A stretch of 64,000 bases of DNA from an uncultured Caryophanales bacterium (GTDB lineage: Bacteria; Bacillota_I; Bacilli_A; RF39; UBA660): the NCBI GenBank assembly GCA_946544685.1, contig CAMNML010000002.1, forward strand, positions 1-64,000. Direction: 5' to 3'. A model generated the notes under the pieces. The model saw only the letters and a program-made list of their open reading frames with translations. It was not told the origin of the DNA and searched no databases. Shown here piece by piece: positions 1 to 7,138 of this stretch (position 1 is the first letter of the stretch; every line of letters starts with the position of its first letter). Both the position numbers and the translations under genes were made by a program.

Positions 1-2
1 TA

Positions 3-266
3 GATGAAATTAGTCTAAGAGACAAAATATCACTATATCAATTCTTTAAAAATAAAGATTTAACACAACAAGAAATAAAAAATGTATTAAATAATGCAAA
101 AAAAGAAGCAACATTAAATTCGTTTGTGAATGCCTTAATTAATGTAAAAGCACAACAAGGAGTAAAAAATATAGATGTAAATATATCTAGAATAATTAAT
201 TATAATATAAATCTTGTAAAATACATAAACAATAAGATAGGTACAAATATAAGTTTTTTTAAATAA
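3..266 (+). CDS. C-terminal end of an unidentified protein (5' truncated by window edge)
   Basis: Reading frame 3 is open from the window edge to a TAA at 264-266, giving 87 residues rich in Asn, Lys and Ile. It has a predicted helical character (for example LTQQEIKNVLNNAKKEA) and ends in ISFFK. A terminator follows 4 nt later, consistent with the end of a real gene. I recognise no domain. The frame is supported only by its length without stops and by the terminator, so the function is unknown. Confidence 0.6.
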   Translation, partial: DEISLRDKISLYQFFKNKDLTQQEIKNVLNNAKKEATLNSFVNALINVKAQQGVKNIDVNISRIINYNINLVKYINNKIGTNISFFK

Positions 267-269
267 CAA

Positions 270-298
270 AACAGGTGAAATTAATCACTTGTTTTTTT
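270..298 (+). terminator. Rho-independent terminator
   Basis: AACAGGTGA (270-278) pairs with TCACTTGTT (285-293) around a 6-nt loop, with one G-T pair, followed by a T run. Confidence 0.75.
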
Positions 299-336
299 AA
301 ATTTATATATATTTTTAGGTAATAATATGGTAAAAT

Positions 337-342
337 TATAAT
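337..342 (+). promoter_or_regulatory. -10 box of yqeG
   Basis: TATAAT lies 18 nt before the yqeG ATG. No good -35 is visible. The predicted transcript start (about 349) falls right at the Shine-Dalgarno GAGGTGG at 351-357. The same compact design recurs across the window. Confidence 0.5.
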
Positions 343-360
343 GTGATTAAGAGGTGGAAT

Positions 361-882
361 ATGGAATACTATATACCTGATTTATATGTAAAAAGTATTT
401 ATTATGTTGATTATGAAAAATTAAAACAAAGAGGAATAAAATGTATACTATTTGATTTAGATAATACATTAGCGCCACTTTCATTAAAAAAACCTAATAA
501 AAAAATAAAAGATCATTTCTCAAAATTAAAAAATATGGGATTTAAAGTTATTATTTTTTCAAATAGCAATAAAAAAAGAATTAAACCTTTTAAAGATGAA
601 TTAGAAGTTGACTGCGCATTTAACTGCAAGAAACCTATGAAAAAGAAATTCAATCTTATATTAAAAGAATTTAAATATAAAGAAAGTGAAGTAGTAATAA
701 TAGGTGATAATATAATAACAGATGTATTAGGTGGTAATAAGGTGGGAATAACAACAATATTAATAAATCCAATAAGTACAAAAGAAAGAAAAATAACAAA
801 AGTATTACGAATATATGAAAAATATATCATCCGTAAATTATCAAAAAAAGAACTATTCTATAGAGGTAAATACTATGAATAA
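361..882 (+). CDS. yqeG: YqeG family HAD-type phosphatase
   Basis: This 173-residue protein belongs to the HAD-IIIA phosphatases. Visible motifs are motif I DLDNTL (about residues 32-37) with the nucleophilic Asp, motif II IIFSNSN, a conserved Lys in the CKKPMKK stretch, and motif IV GDNIITDVLGG. The family phosphatase substrate in Firmicutes is not firmly known (homologues act on phosphatidylglycerol phosphate in some lineages). I chose ATG 361 over GTG 343 because GAGGTGG at 351-357 would lie inside the longer version and is well placed for 361. It is followed, with 8 nt overlap, by yqeH, the same order as in Bacillus. Confidence 0.88.
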   Translation: MEYYIPDLYVKSIYYVDYEKLKQRGIKCILFDLDNTLAPLSLKKPNKKIKDHFSKLKNMGFKVIIFSNSNKKRIKPFKDELEVDCAFNCKKPMKKKFNLILKEFKYKESEVVIIGDNIITDVLGGNKVGITTILINPISTKERKITKVLRIYEKYIIRKLSKKELFYRGKYYE

Positions 883-1852
883 ATGTACAGGATGTGGAGT
901 AGAACTACAAAACAATGATAAAACAAAATTAGGATATACAACAAATATAGAAAAATCATTATGTGAAAGATGCTTTAGAATAGAAAACTATGGTGAATAT
1001 AAAAAAGTAACAAAAGACAATAATGAATATATTAATATATTAAAAGAAATAAATAAAACAAAAGACTTAGTAGTATTGGTATTAGATATATTTAATTTAA
1101 CAGAAAATATAAATGTTATAAAAGAAAATATAAATAACGATATACTACTAGTAATAACAAAAAGAGATATACTACCAAAAAGTGTACATGATGAAAAACT
1201 AATAGAATATATAAAAAACTATAATCTAAAAATAAAAGATCAAGTAGTAATAAGTAGTTACAAAAACTATAATTTTGATGAACTATATGAAAAAATAAAT
1301 AACTACAAAAAATCTAAAAATGTATACGTAATAGGATTTACAAATGCAGGCAAAAGCACAATGATAAATAAACTTATATATAATTACTCAGATAATGATA
1401 CAAAAATCACAACAAGTATTATGCCTTCAACAACACTAAATCCAATAGAAATAAATCTAAATGAAAATTTAACTATAATAGATACACCAGGATTACTATG
1501 TGAAAAAAGTTTCTATGATATCTTAGAAGGAAAAGAATTAAAAAAAATAATACCTAAAAAAGAAATAAAACCAATAAGCTATCAAATAAAAGAAAAACAA
1601 TACATAGTAATAGATAAATACGCAGTAATAGAAGCAGAAAATATAAACATTGTAATCTTTATGTCAAATAGTCTAAATATAAAAAGATTATATAAAAAGC
1701 CAGAAACAAAACTAAAAGAAAGAAATATAAAGATAGACAATAATGATTTAGTAATAAGTGGACTAGGATTTATAAAATGCATAGGCAAAACTAATATAAA
1801 AATATATACGTATGACGAAATATCAGTAACAACAAGAAAAAACTTGATTTAA
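875..1852 (+). CDS. yqeH: Ribosome biogenesis GTPase YqeH
   Basis: A 325-residue circularly permuted GTPase for 30S subunit assembly. The N-terminal zinc finger is visible as CTGCG (residues 4-8) and CERC. The G motifs come in permuted order: the G4-like TKRD in ITKRDILPKS precedes G1 GFTNAGKST and G3 DTPGL. A C-terminal RNA-binding region follows. It is slightly shorter than the Bacillus protein (about 366). The start is ATG 875, preceded by AGAGGT and overlapping the yqeG stop by 8 nt, which suggests translational coupling. An upstream in-frame extension to 815 would run through the yqeG end and is not needed. Confidence 0.93.
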   Translation: MNKCTGCGVELQNNDKTKLGYTTNIEKSLCERCFRIENYGEYKKVTKDNNEYINILKEINKTKDLVVLVLDIFNLTENINVIKENINNDILLVITKRDILPKSVHDEKLIEYIKNYNLKIKDQVVISSYKNYNFDELYEKINNYKKSKNVYVIGFTNAGKSTMINKLIYNYSDNDTKITTSIMPSTTLNPIEINLNENLTIIDTPGLLCEKSFYDILEGKELKKIIPKKEIKPISYQIKEKQYIVIDKYAVIEAENINIVIFMSNSLNIKRLYKKPETKLKERNIKIDNNDLVISGLGFIKCIGKTNIKIYTYDEISVTTRKNLI

Positions 1853-1892
1853 AATAAATTAAATAATATACTATAAGGCTGTAGGTGAAATA

Positions 1893-2420
1893 ATGAGTTA
1901 TAACGAACTCAAAAATATAATAGAAAAAATGCAAATAATACAAGAAAATGCTTTAGAATATAAGAAAACCAAAAGAATATCAAACTATTCCAAAGAAATA
2001 TCTATACTAAGTATAGTAGCAGCACTATCTCTATTAGCAACTATAGGTGATTTTGCTAATATAATTTTAATAAAAATATTAGAAGCATCCGCAATATTAT
2101 CTACTGGACTAATTATAAAAAAATATGTAAAGTTAAAAACAAAACGTAATAAAATAGAAAAAGAATACCCAGAAGTAGATTTTAAAAATTATGATATAAA
2201 AGAAAATCAAAAAACAATATTGCGTCTATTGGCGCAAAAAACACAATATGTTAGGGCTGAACAAGAAAAAGCAAGAAGGCAAAAGTTCGAAGAACAACTA
2301 AATCAAATGGAAAATACAAAGCCAATAGAACTAGCATGTCAAGCACCGCCAGTACATAATCAAGAACCAGATACAAAAGGGCATGTAAAAAGTATTGGTA
2401 CATTAAAAAGGAGAGGATAA
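1893..2420 (+). CDS. Uncharacterised membrane protein with two transmembrane segments and coiled-coil tail
   Basis: A 175-residue protein. An N-terminal amphipathic helix (1-35) is followed by a hydrophobic hairpin of about residues 38-82 (ISILSIVAALSLLATIG, then IILIKILEASAILSTGL). A basic, charged region and a coiled-coil-like QKTQYVRAEQEKARRQKFEEQL segment come next, and the tail is Pro/Gln-rich. ATG 1893 follows AGGTGAAATA. The stop lies 1 nt before hisS, so it is cotranscribed with hisS-aspS. The family is not recognised, and the operon position gives no clear function. Confidence 0.75.
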   Translation: MSYNELKNIIEKMQIIQENALEYKKTKRISNYSKEISILSIVAALSLLATIGDFANIILIKILEASAILSTGLIIKKYVKLKTKRNKIEKEYPEVDFKNYDIKENQKTILRLLAQKTQYVRAEQEKARRQKFEEQLNQMENTKPIELACQAPPVHNQEPDTKGHVKSIGTLKRRG

Positions 2421-2421
2421 C

Positions 2422-3708
2422 ATGATACAAAAACCAAAAGGAACATATGATGTATTTGGAAAAAAAGGAAAAGACCTTTTATATATACATGACATAATAC
2501 AAGTATTAATGGAAAAATATAACTATGAATATATGAGAACACCAATATTCGAATCAAGCGAACTATATCATAGAGGTGTAGGAGAAACAACAGACATAGT
2601 ATCAAAAGAAACATATGACTTCAAGGATAGAGGAGATAGATTTATGACTCTAAGGCCAGAAGGAACTGCAGGAATAGTTAGAAGTTACATAGAAAATAAA
2701 ATGTATGGAAATCCTAACCAACCAGTAAAAGCATGGTACTATGGACCAATGTTTAGATATGAACGCCCTCAAGCAGGAAGATATAGAGAATTAAATCAAT
2801 TTGGTGTAGAAGTATTTGGTTCAAACGATCCACTAATGGACGCAGAAGTAATAAGTATTCCAGTAAACTTATATAAAATACTAGGACTTAAAGGAATAAA
2901 AGTAAATATAAATACACTAGGAGATATAGAATCAAGACTAAAATATAGAGAAGCACTTCTAGAATACTTTAAGCCACATTTAAATGAATTATGTGAAGAC
3001 TGTAAAAACAGATATGAAACAAATCCATTAAGAATACTAGACTGTAAAGTAGACCATGAACTAGATATAATGAAAAATGCTCCAAAAATAAGCGAATACT
3101 TAAATGAGACAAGTATTAATCATTTTAATAAAGTAAAAGAGTATCTAGAAGAAATGGAAATAGATTACGAGGTAAATGAAAACCTAGTAAGAGGACTAGA
3201 CTACTATACACATACAGTATTTGAAATAGAAGCTCAAGTAGAAGGATTTGGAAGCCAAAACGTTCTATGTGGTGGCGGAAGATATGATGGATTAGTAAAT
3301 ACACTAGGAGGACCAGAAACTTCAGGTGTAGGATTTGCAACAGGTATAGAAAGACTATTAACTGCTCTAGAATATGAAAATAAACTACCAAGTGATAATG
3401 ATAGTGTAGATACATATATAATTCCAATGGATGAAGAATCAAAAAAATTAGGAATTAAAATAACAAATATACTAAGAATGAATGGTTTTTCAAGTGAGAT
3501 AGATGGAATGTCTAGAAACATAAAAGGAAACTTTAAACAAGCAGATAGAATAGGCGCAAAATACGTAATAATAATTGGAGAAGAAGAAGTAAAATCAAAC
3601 ATTCTTACAATTAAAAACAATAATACAAAAGAAGAATATAAAATGAACTTAGAAGAACTAATAGACTTCTTAGACGAAAACATAGAGGAGGATCATCATG
3701 AAGATTAA
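2422..3708 (+). CDS. hisS: Histidyl-tRNA synthetase
   Basis: The enzyme charges tRNA-His with histidine (class IIa). The 428-residue length is typical. Class II motif 2 appears as FRYERPQAGRYREL (about 110-123). The histidine-specific RGLDYYTHTVFE signature and GGGRYDGL are present, and motif 3 is GVGFATGIERL. A C-terminal anticodon-binding domain occupies roughly residues 330-425. The gene overlaps the downstream aspS by 11 nt, the hisS-aspS pairing common in Firmicutes. The preceding membrane-protein gene ends 1 nt before the ATG and carries the GGAGA ribosome site. Confidence 0.97.
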   Translation: MIQKPKGTYDVFGKKGKDLLYIHDIIQVLMEKYNYEYMRTPIFESSELYHRGVGETTDIVSKETYDFKDRGDRFMTLRPEGTAGIVRSYIENKMYGNPNQPVKAWYYGPMFRYERPQAGRYRELNQFGVEVFGSNDPLMDAEVISIPVNLYKILGLKGIKVNINTLGDIESRLKYREALLEYFKPHLNELCEDCKNRYETNPLRILDCKVDHELDIMKNAPKISEYLNETSINHFNKVKEYLEEMEIDYEVNENLVRGLDYYTHTVFEIEAQVEGFGSQNVLCGGGRYDGLVNTLGGPETSGVGFATGIERLLTALEYENKLPSDNDSVDTYIIPMDEESKKLGIKITNILRMNGFSSEIDGMSRNIKGNFKQADRIGAKYVIIIGEEEVKSNILTIKNNNTKEEYKMNLEELIDFLDENIEEDHHED

Positions 3709-4999
3709 TGAATTAAAAGATAATAATTCAAAAGTAACGATAAACGGATTTGTAGATAAAATAAGAAATCTTCAATACGTACAATTCGTAATACTAAGAG
3801 ATACAACAGGAAAAGTACAAATAACTATAGAAAAAAATGAAGAAAATAAAAGCTTAGTAGAAATAATTGATAATCTAAAAGAAGAAAGTACAATTAAAGT
3901 AACAGGAACATTAGTATTAAATGAAAAAATAAAACTAAATGGAATGGAAATAATTCCAGAAGATATTAAAGTAACAAGTACATGTACAGAAGACTTACCA
4001 ATAAACTATAAAGATCCAGCATCATCAAATATAGATACAAGACTAAACTATAGATTCTTAGACTTAAGAAATGAAAAAAATCTATTAATGTTTAAAGTAC
4101 AAACATGTTTTGTAAACGCAATGAGAGACTATGTAGTAAAGAATAACTTCATAGAAATTCATACTCCAAAATTAATAGGAGCAGCAAGTGAATCAGGATC
4201 AGAAGTATTCGAACTAAAATACTTTGATAGAAAAGCATATCTTGCTCAATCACCACAATTCTATAAGCAAATGGCACTAGCTAGTGGGTTTGAGCGTGTT
4301 TTTGAAATCGCTCCTGCATTTAGAGCAGAAAACTCAAACTCATATAGACACGCAACAGAATTTACATCATTCGATATAGAATTCTCATATATTAATTCAT
4401 ATGAAGATGTAATGAATTTTGAAGAAGACTTATTAATAGCTGGACTTTCAAAAGTAAAAGAACAATATGGAGAAGAAATTAAAAAGGTATTTAACGTAGA
4501 TATTAATGTACCTACAAAACCATTCCCAAGAGTAAAACTAGAAGATTTATATAAAGAACTAGAAGAAAAATATAACTTTCATATGGACTTTGAAGATGTA
4601 GGAGATATGAATAATGAATCAGAAAAATTAGCTTCTCAACTAATAAAAGAAAAATATGGACATGAATTCGTGTTTATTACCGACTTCAGTGCAAATAAAA
4701 GAGCATTCTACCATATGAGAAAAGATGGTATTCCACAAGGATATGATCTTATATGGAAAGGTTGTGAAATAACAACAGGCGCACAAAGAGAGCATAGATA
4801 CGAAATACTAAAAAAACAAGCAGAAGAAAAAGGGCTTGGAGAAGACATTAAATTCTATATGGACTTCTTTAAATACGGATGTCCTCCACATGGTGGCTTT
4901 GCTTTAGGAATTGATAGACTTACAATGTTAATGTTAGAAACAGGTTCACTAAAAGAAACAATGTTTATATTTAGAGGACCAAATAGAATTGAACCATAA
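3698..4999 (+). CDS. aspS: Aspartyl-tRNA synthetase, archaeal/eukaryal type (possibly non-discriminating)
   Basis: A 433-residue class IIb synthetase with an N-terminal OB anticodon-binding fold (about 1-100) and a catalytic core. Motif 2 is RAENSNSYRHATEFTSFD and motif 3 is GGFALGIDRL. The usual bacterial AspRS is about 590 residues with a GAD insertion. Length and motif 2 here match the archaeal-type enzyme (AspS2), also found in some Clostridia. In many bacteria that type charges both tRNA-Asp and tRNA-Asn, with GatCAB finishing Asn-tRNA; whether it does here is inference. The ATG overlaps hisS by 11 nt and follows GAGGAGGATC. The last codons form the 5' arm of the terminator. Confidence 0.93.
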   Translation: MKINELKDNNSKVTINGFVDKIRNLQYVQFVILRDTTGKVQITIEKNEENKSLVEIIDNLKEESTIKVTGTLVLNEKIKLNGMEIIPEDIKVTSTCTEDLPINYKDPASSNIDTRLNYRFLDLRNEKNLLMFKVQTCFVNAMRDYVVKNNFIEIHTPKLIGAASESGSEVFELKYFDRKAYLAQSPQFYKQMALASGFERVFEIAPAFRAENSNSYRHATEFTSFDIEFSYINSYEDVMNFEEDLLIAGLSKVKEQYGEEIKKVFNVDINVPTKPFPRVKLEDLYKELEEKYNFHMDFEDVGDMNNESEKLASQLIKEKYGHEFVFITDFSANKRAFYHMRKDGIPQGYDLIWKGCEITTGAQREHRYEILKKQAEEKGLGEDIKFYMDFFKYGCPPHGGFALGIDRLTMLMLETGSLKETMFIFRGPNRIEP

Positions 5000-5012
5000 T
5001 TGGTTCTTTTTA
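4991..5012 (+). terminator. Terminator of the hisS-aspS operon, overlapping the aspS stop
   Basis: GAACCA-TAAT-TGGTTC (4991-5006) is a perfect hairpin followed by TTTTATTTT. The stop codon TAA sits in the loop. The same 16 bp recur at 6578-6593. Confidence 0.85.
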
Positions 5013-5017
5013 TTTTA

Positions 5018-5050
5018 AATTAAGTAAGAATTAAGTAAGAATTAAGCAAG
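5018..5050 (+). repeat. Three tandem 11-bp repeats
   Basis: AATTAAGTAAG occurs at 5018-5028 and 5029-5039, and as AATTAAGCAAG at 5040-5050. The repeats lie between the aspS terminator and the next promoter. Confidence 0.8.
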
Positions 5051-5059
5051 ATGCATAGT

Positions 5060-5095
5060 AAATTAATATAAAATAATGTATAATTATATTGGTGA
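5060..5095 (+). promoter_or_regulatory. Promoter/ribosome-site module of the HAD gene, repeated at 6604-6639
   Basis: The module holds the -10 box TATAAT at 5079-5084 and the Shine-Dalgarno GGTGA at 5091-5095. It is 36 nt long and matches 6604-6639 at 35 positions. The predicted transcript start lies at the Shine-Dalgarno itself. Confidence 0.65.
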
Positions 5096-5099
5096 AATT

Positions 5100-5732
5100 A
5101 TGGAAAAAAAACTCTTTATATTTGACTTTGATGGAACTTTAGTTACTGAAGATATACTAGATGTTATATGTGAAATTGTAGGAAAAAAAGAAGAATCACA
5201 AGATATAAATAATAGATTTATAAATGGAAAGTTAAAAGGCTTAAAACCATTAGTTGATAGAATAAATTTTCTAAAAAATGTTTCTTCAATAGAAATAAAA
5301 GAAAAGCTAGATAAAGAAAACTATCTAAGAAAAGGAACAAAAGATTTATTTGAATACTTAAAAAACAATAATTTCATAACAGTACTTTGTTCTGGAAATA
5401 TAATGCCAGTATTAGAATATTATAAAGATATATTAGGAATAGATTATGTATTTGGAACAAGCCCGATAATGAATGGTAATAAAATAGATTACATAGATGA
5501 AACATGTTTTAAAAATAAAGAATTTAAATATGAATCATGCAAAGAAATAATTAAGAAGCTAAATATAAAAAAAGAAAATATATACGCTATAGGAGACTCA
5601 ATATCAGATATTAAAATATTATCTTTAGCTAAACATACATTTGCTGTTGATCCAAAAAGTGGAATAGAAAACTACGCAAATGTAATAATAAAAGAAAACA
5701 TGAATGAAATAATAAATTATTTAAAATCATGA
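5100..5732 (+). CDS. HAD superfamily phosphatase, phosphoserine-phosphatase-like (HAD-IB)
   Basis: A 210-residue soluble HAD phosphatase. Motif I DFDGTLV (about residues 8-14) includes the catalytic Asp pair. A helical cap follows, then motif II as LCSGN and motif IV as GDSISDIK. Order and length resemble SerB and related HAD-IB enzymes. The substrate cannot be told from sequence. ATG 5100 is chosen because GGTGA lies 4 nt before it. The in-frame ATG at 5076 would sit upstream of and overlap the -10 box (5079-5084). The gene has its own promoter and is followed by the promoter of the next gene. Confidence 0.8.
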   Translation: MEKKLFIFDFDGTLVTEDILDVICEIVGKKEESQDINNRFINGKLKGLKPLVDRINFLKNVSSIEIKEKLDKENYLRKGTKDLFEYLKNNNFITVLCSGNIMPVLEYYKDILGIDYVFGTSPIMNGNKIDYIDETCFKNKEFKYESCKEIIKKLNIKKENIYAIGDSISDIKILSLAKHTFAVDPKSGIENYANVIIKENMNEIINYLKS

Positions 5733-5738
5733 ATACAC

Positions 5739-5767
5739 TTGGTATTTGTGATTTTTTCTTGTATAAT
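5739..5767 (+). promoter_or_regulatory. Promoter of the alpha/beta hydrolase
   Basis: TTGGTA (5739-5744), a 17-nt spacer, then TATAAT (5762-5767). AGGAGG at 5774-5779 is at the predicted mRNA start. Confidence 0.6.
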
Positions 5768-5785
5768 TACTATAGGAGGAAATAT

Positions 5786-6579
5786 ATGATTTTTGAAAGA
5801 GTAGGAGAAAAAAATAAACCTGTAATAATTATGATAAACGGATCCTTTTGTACTGGAAAAGGACTTTTACCATTAGCGCAAAAACTATCAAATAGATATC
5901 AAGTAATATTACCAACTTATGATGGGCATCATGAAAATGGAGGAATATTTACAACAAGACAAGATCAAGCAAATAAAATAATAGAATATCTAAAAAAAGA
6001 AAATATAAAAAAAATAAAACTAATTCAAGGAATATCAATGGGTGCTGAAGTTGCTTTAACTCTTGGATCAATAATATCAAAAACAACCGATATAGAAGTT
6101 GATAGATATCTTTTTGATGGAGGACCATTTTTTAAATTTCCAAAATGGTTCAGAAAGATTATGCAAATGAAATTTAAAGGTATGGTACATAATGCACAAT
6201 ATGGAACCGAAGAAGAAATAATTGAAAGATTTAAAAATAATAAAATGGTAAAATGGATGTTAAAGGGTGATATAAAACCATACGAAAAACTAATTATAGA
6301 TATGTCCAAAGCAGCGCCGTACATGACAGATGAATCAATTTGTAATGAAAGTGATGCGTGTTATACATTTGATTTTCCTGAAATACCAGAAAAGGAACAA
6401 AAAAAATACTACTTTACATGGTCAAACAATGAGCCAGCATTTAAATCAAAAAAGAAGATTGAAAAAAATATCCATATGCAACATATAGAACAGCAGGAAG
6501 TTTAGGGCATGGTGGCTTTATATCAAAAGAACCAGATAAATATGTAGAATTAATAGAAACACTTATAGAAAATAAATGA
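5786..6579 (+). CDS. Alpha/beta hydrolase, reading frame interrupted by an apparent -1 frameshift
   Basis: The frame from ATG 5786 (AGGAGG 7 nt upstream) encodes an alpha/beta-hydrolase fold with the nucleophile elbow GISMGAE and a possible acid residue in FDGGPFF. It stops at TAG 6503-6505 after an out-of-family tail. Shifting -1 at the A run in 6461-6469 (codons GAA AAA AAT) restores a natural C-terminus. That frame reads YPYATYRTAGSLGHGGFISK and continues to TGA 6577-6579, for about 264 residues. It contains a His in LGHGGF where the catalytic His is expected. So the last catalytic residue is encoded only in the -1 frame. Programmed or transcriptional slippage, a true mutation, or a base missing from the assembly are all possible. 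Confidence 0.78.
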
Positions 6580-6600
6580 ACCATAATTGGTTCATTTTCT
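6578..6600 (+). terminator. Terminator after the alpha/beta hydrolase
   Basis: The hairpin (6578-6593) is the same 16-bp GAACCATAATTGGTTC as after aspS, followed by a T-rich stretch. It overlaps the TGA at 6577-6579, the stop of the restored -1 frame. That supports 6579 as the ancestral end of the gene. Confidence 0.75.
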
Positions 6601-6603
6601 TTT

Positions 6604-6639
6604 AAATTAATATAAAATAATGTATAATTGTATTGGTGA
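6604..6639 (+). promoter_or_regulatory. Second copy of the 5060-5095 promoter module
   Basis: It carries the -10 box TATAAT at 6623-6628 and GGTGAT before the ATG at 6644. One mismatch separates the 36-nt copies. Confidence 0.65.
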
Positions 6640-6643
6640 TAAA

Positions 6644-7138
6644 ATGAAGAAACTTGGATATTGCAAATATTGTGATTTAGAATTTGATTATGAAATAAAA
6701 AATATGGATGATTTAAAAAATGTAACATGTCCAAAATGTAATAGAAGCGTTAATCCTAAAAGTAAAAAGATAGTTCCTCTAACAAAAACAGAAAAAACAG
6801 TAGATACTGTCGCACACACAGTAATAAATATATATTATTATTTCTATTTTGTAACATCTATATTAGGACTAATATTCTATTTCACAAAACTAACAAAATT
6901 ATTTGAAATAACTGGAGTCCTAATAATAATTGGAATAGTTATAGATTATCTAAGAGGATACACAAGAAATATATTTGGTACACTAGGACTTATAATATCT
7001 ATAGGACTAGGAATATATTTAATAAATGATATAAAAATAGGAGCATTCCTAGGTATAACAGTATGTACATTTATATCAAGTTTTATAAAACAAATAATAA
7101 ATAAAATAATAAATAAATTATTTAGAAAGTATGGTTAA
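6644..7138 (+). CDS. Zinc-ribbon membrane protein of unknown function
   Basis: A 164-residue protein. The N-terminal zinc ribbon (CKYC at residues 7-10, CPKC near 31-34) is followed by about four hydrophobic helices: IYYYFYFVTSILGLIFYF, ITGVLIIIGIVIDYL, LGLIISIGLGIYLI and IGAFLGITVCTFISSFI. I do not recognise a named family. ATG 6644 has GGTGAT upstream. The earlier in-frame ATG at 6620 would overlap the -10 box and is rejected. The end overlaps the mutL start region, so the two genes are probably cotranscribed. Confidence 0.75.
   Translation: MKKLGYCKYCDLEFDYEIKNMDDLKNVTCPKCNRSVNPKSKKIVPLTKTEKTVDTVAHTVINIYYYFYFVTSILGLIFYFTKLTKLFEITGVLIIIGIVIDYLRGYTRNIFGTLGLIISIGLGIYLINDIKIGAFLGITVCTFISSFIKQIINKIINKLFRKYG

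Noticed and set aside
5076..5099. Upstream in-frame ATG of the HAD gene, and its twin at 6620 for the zinc-ribbon gene.
   Set aside because: Both overlap the TATAAT box; the downstream ATGs have proper Shine-Dalgarno sites.
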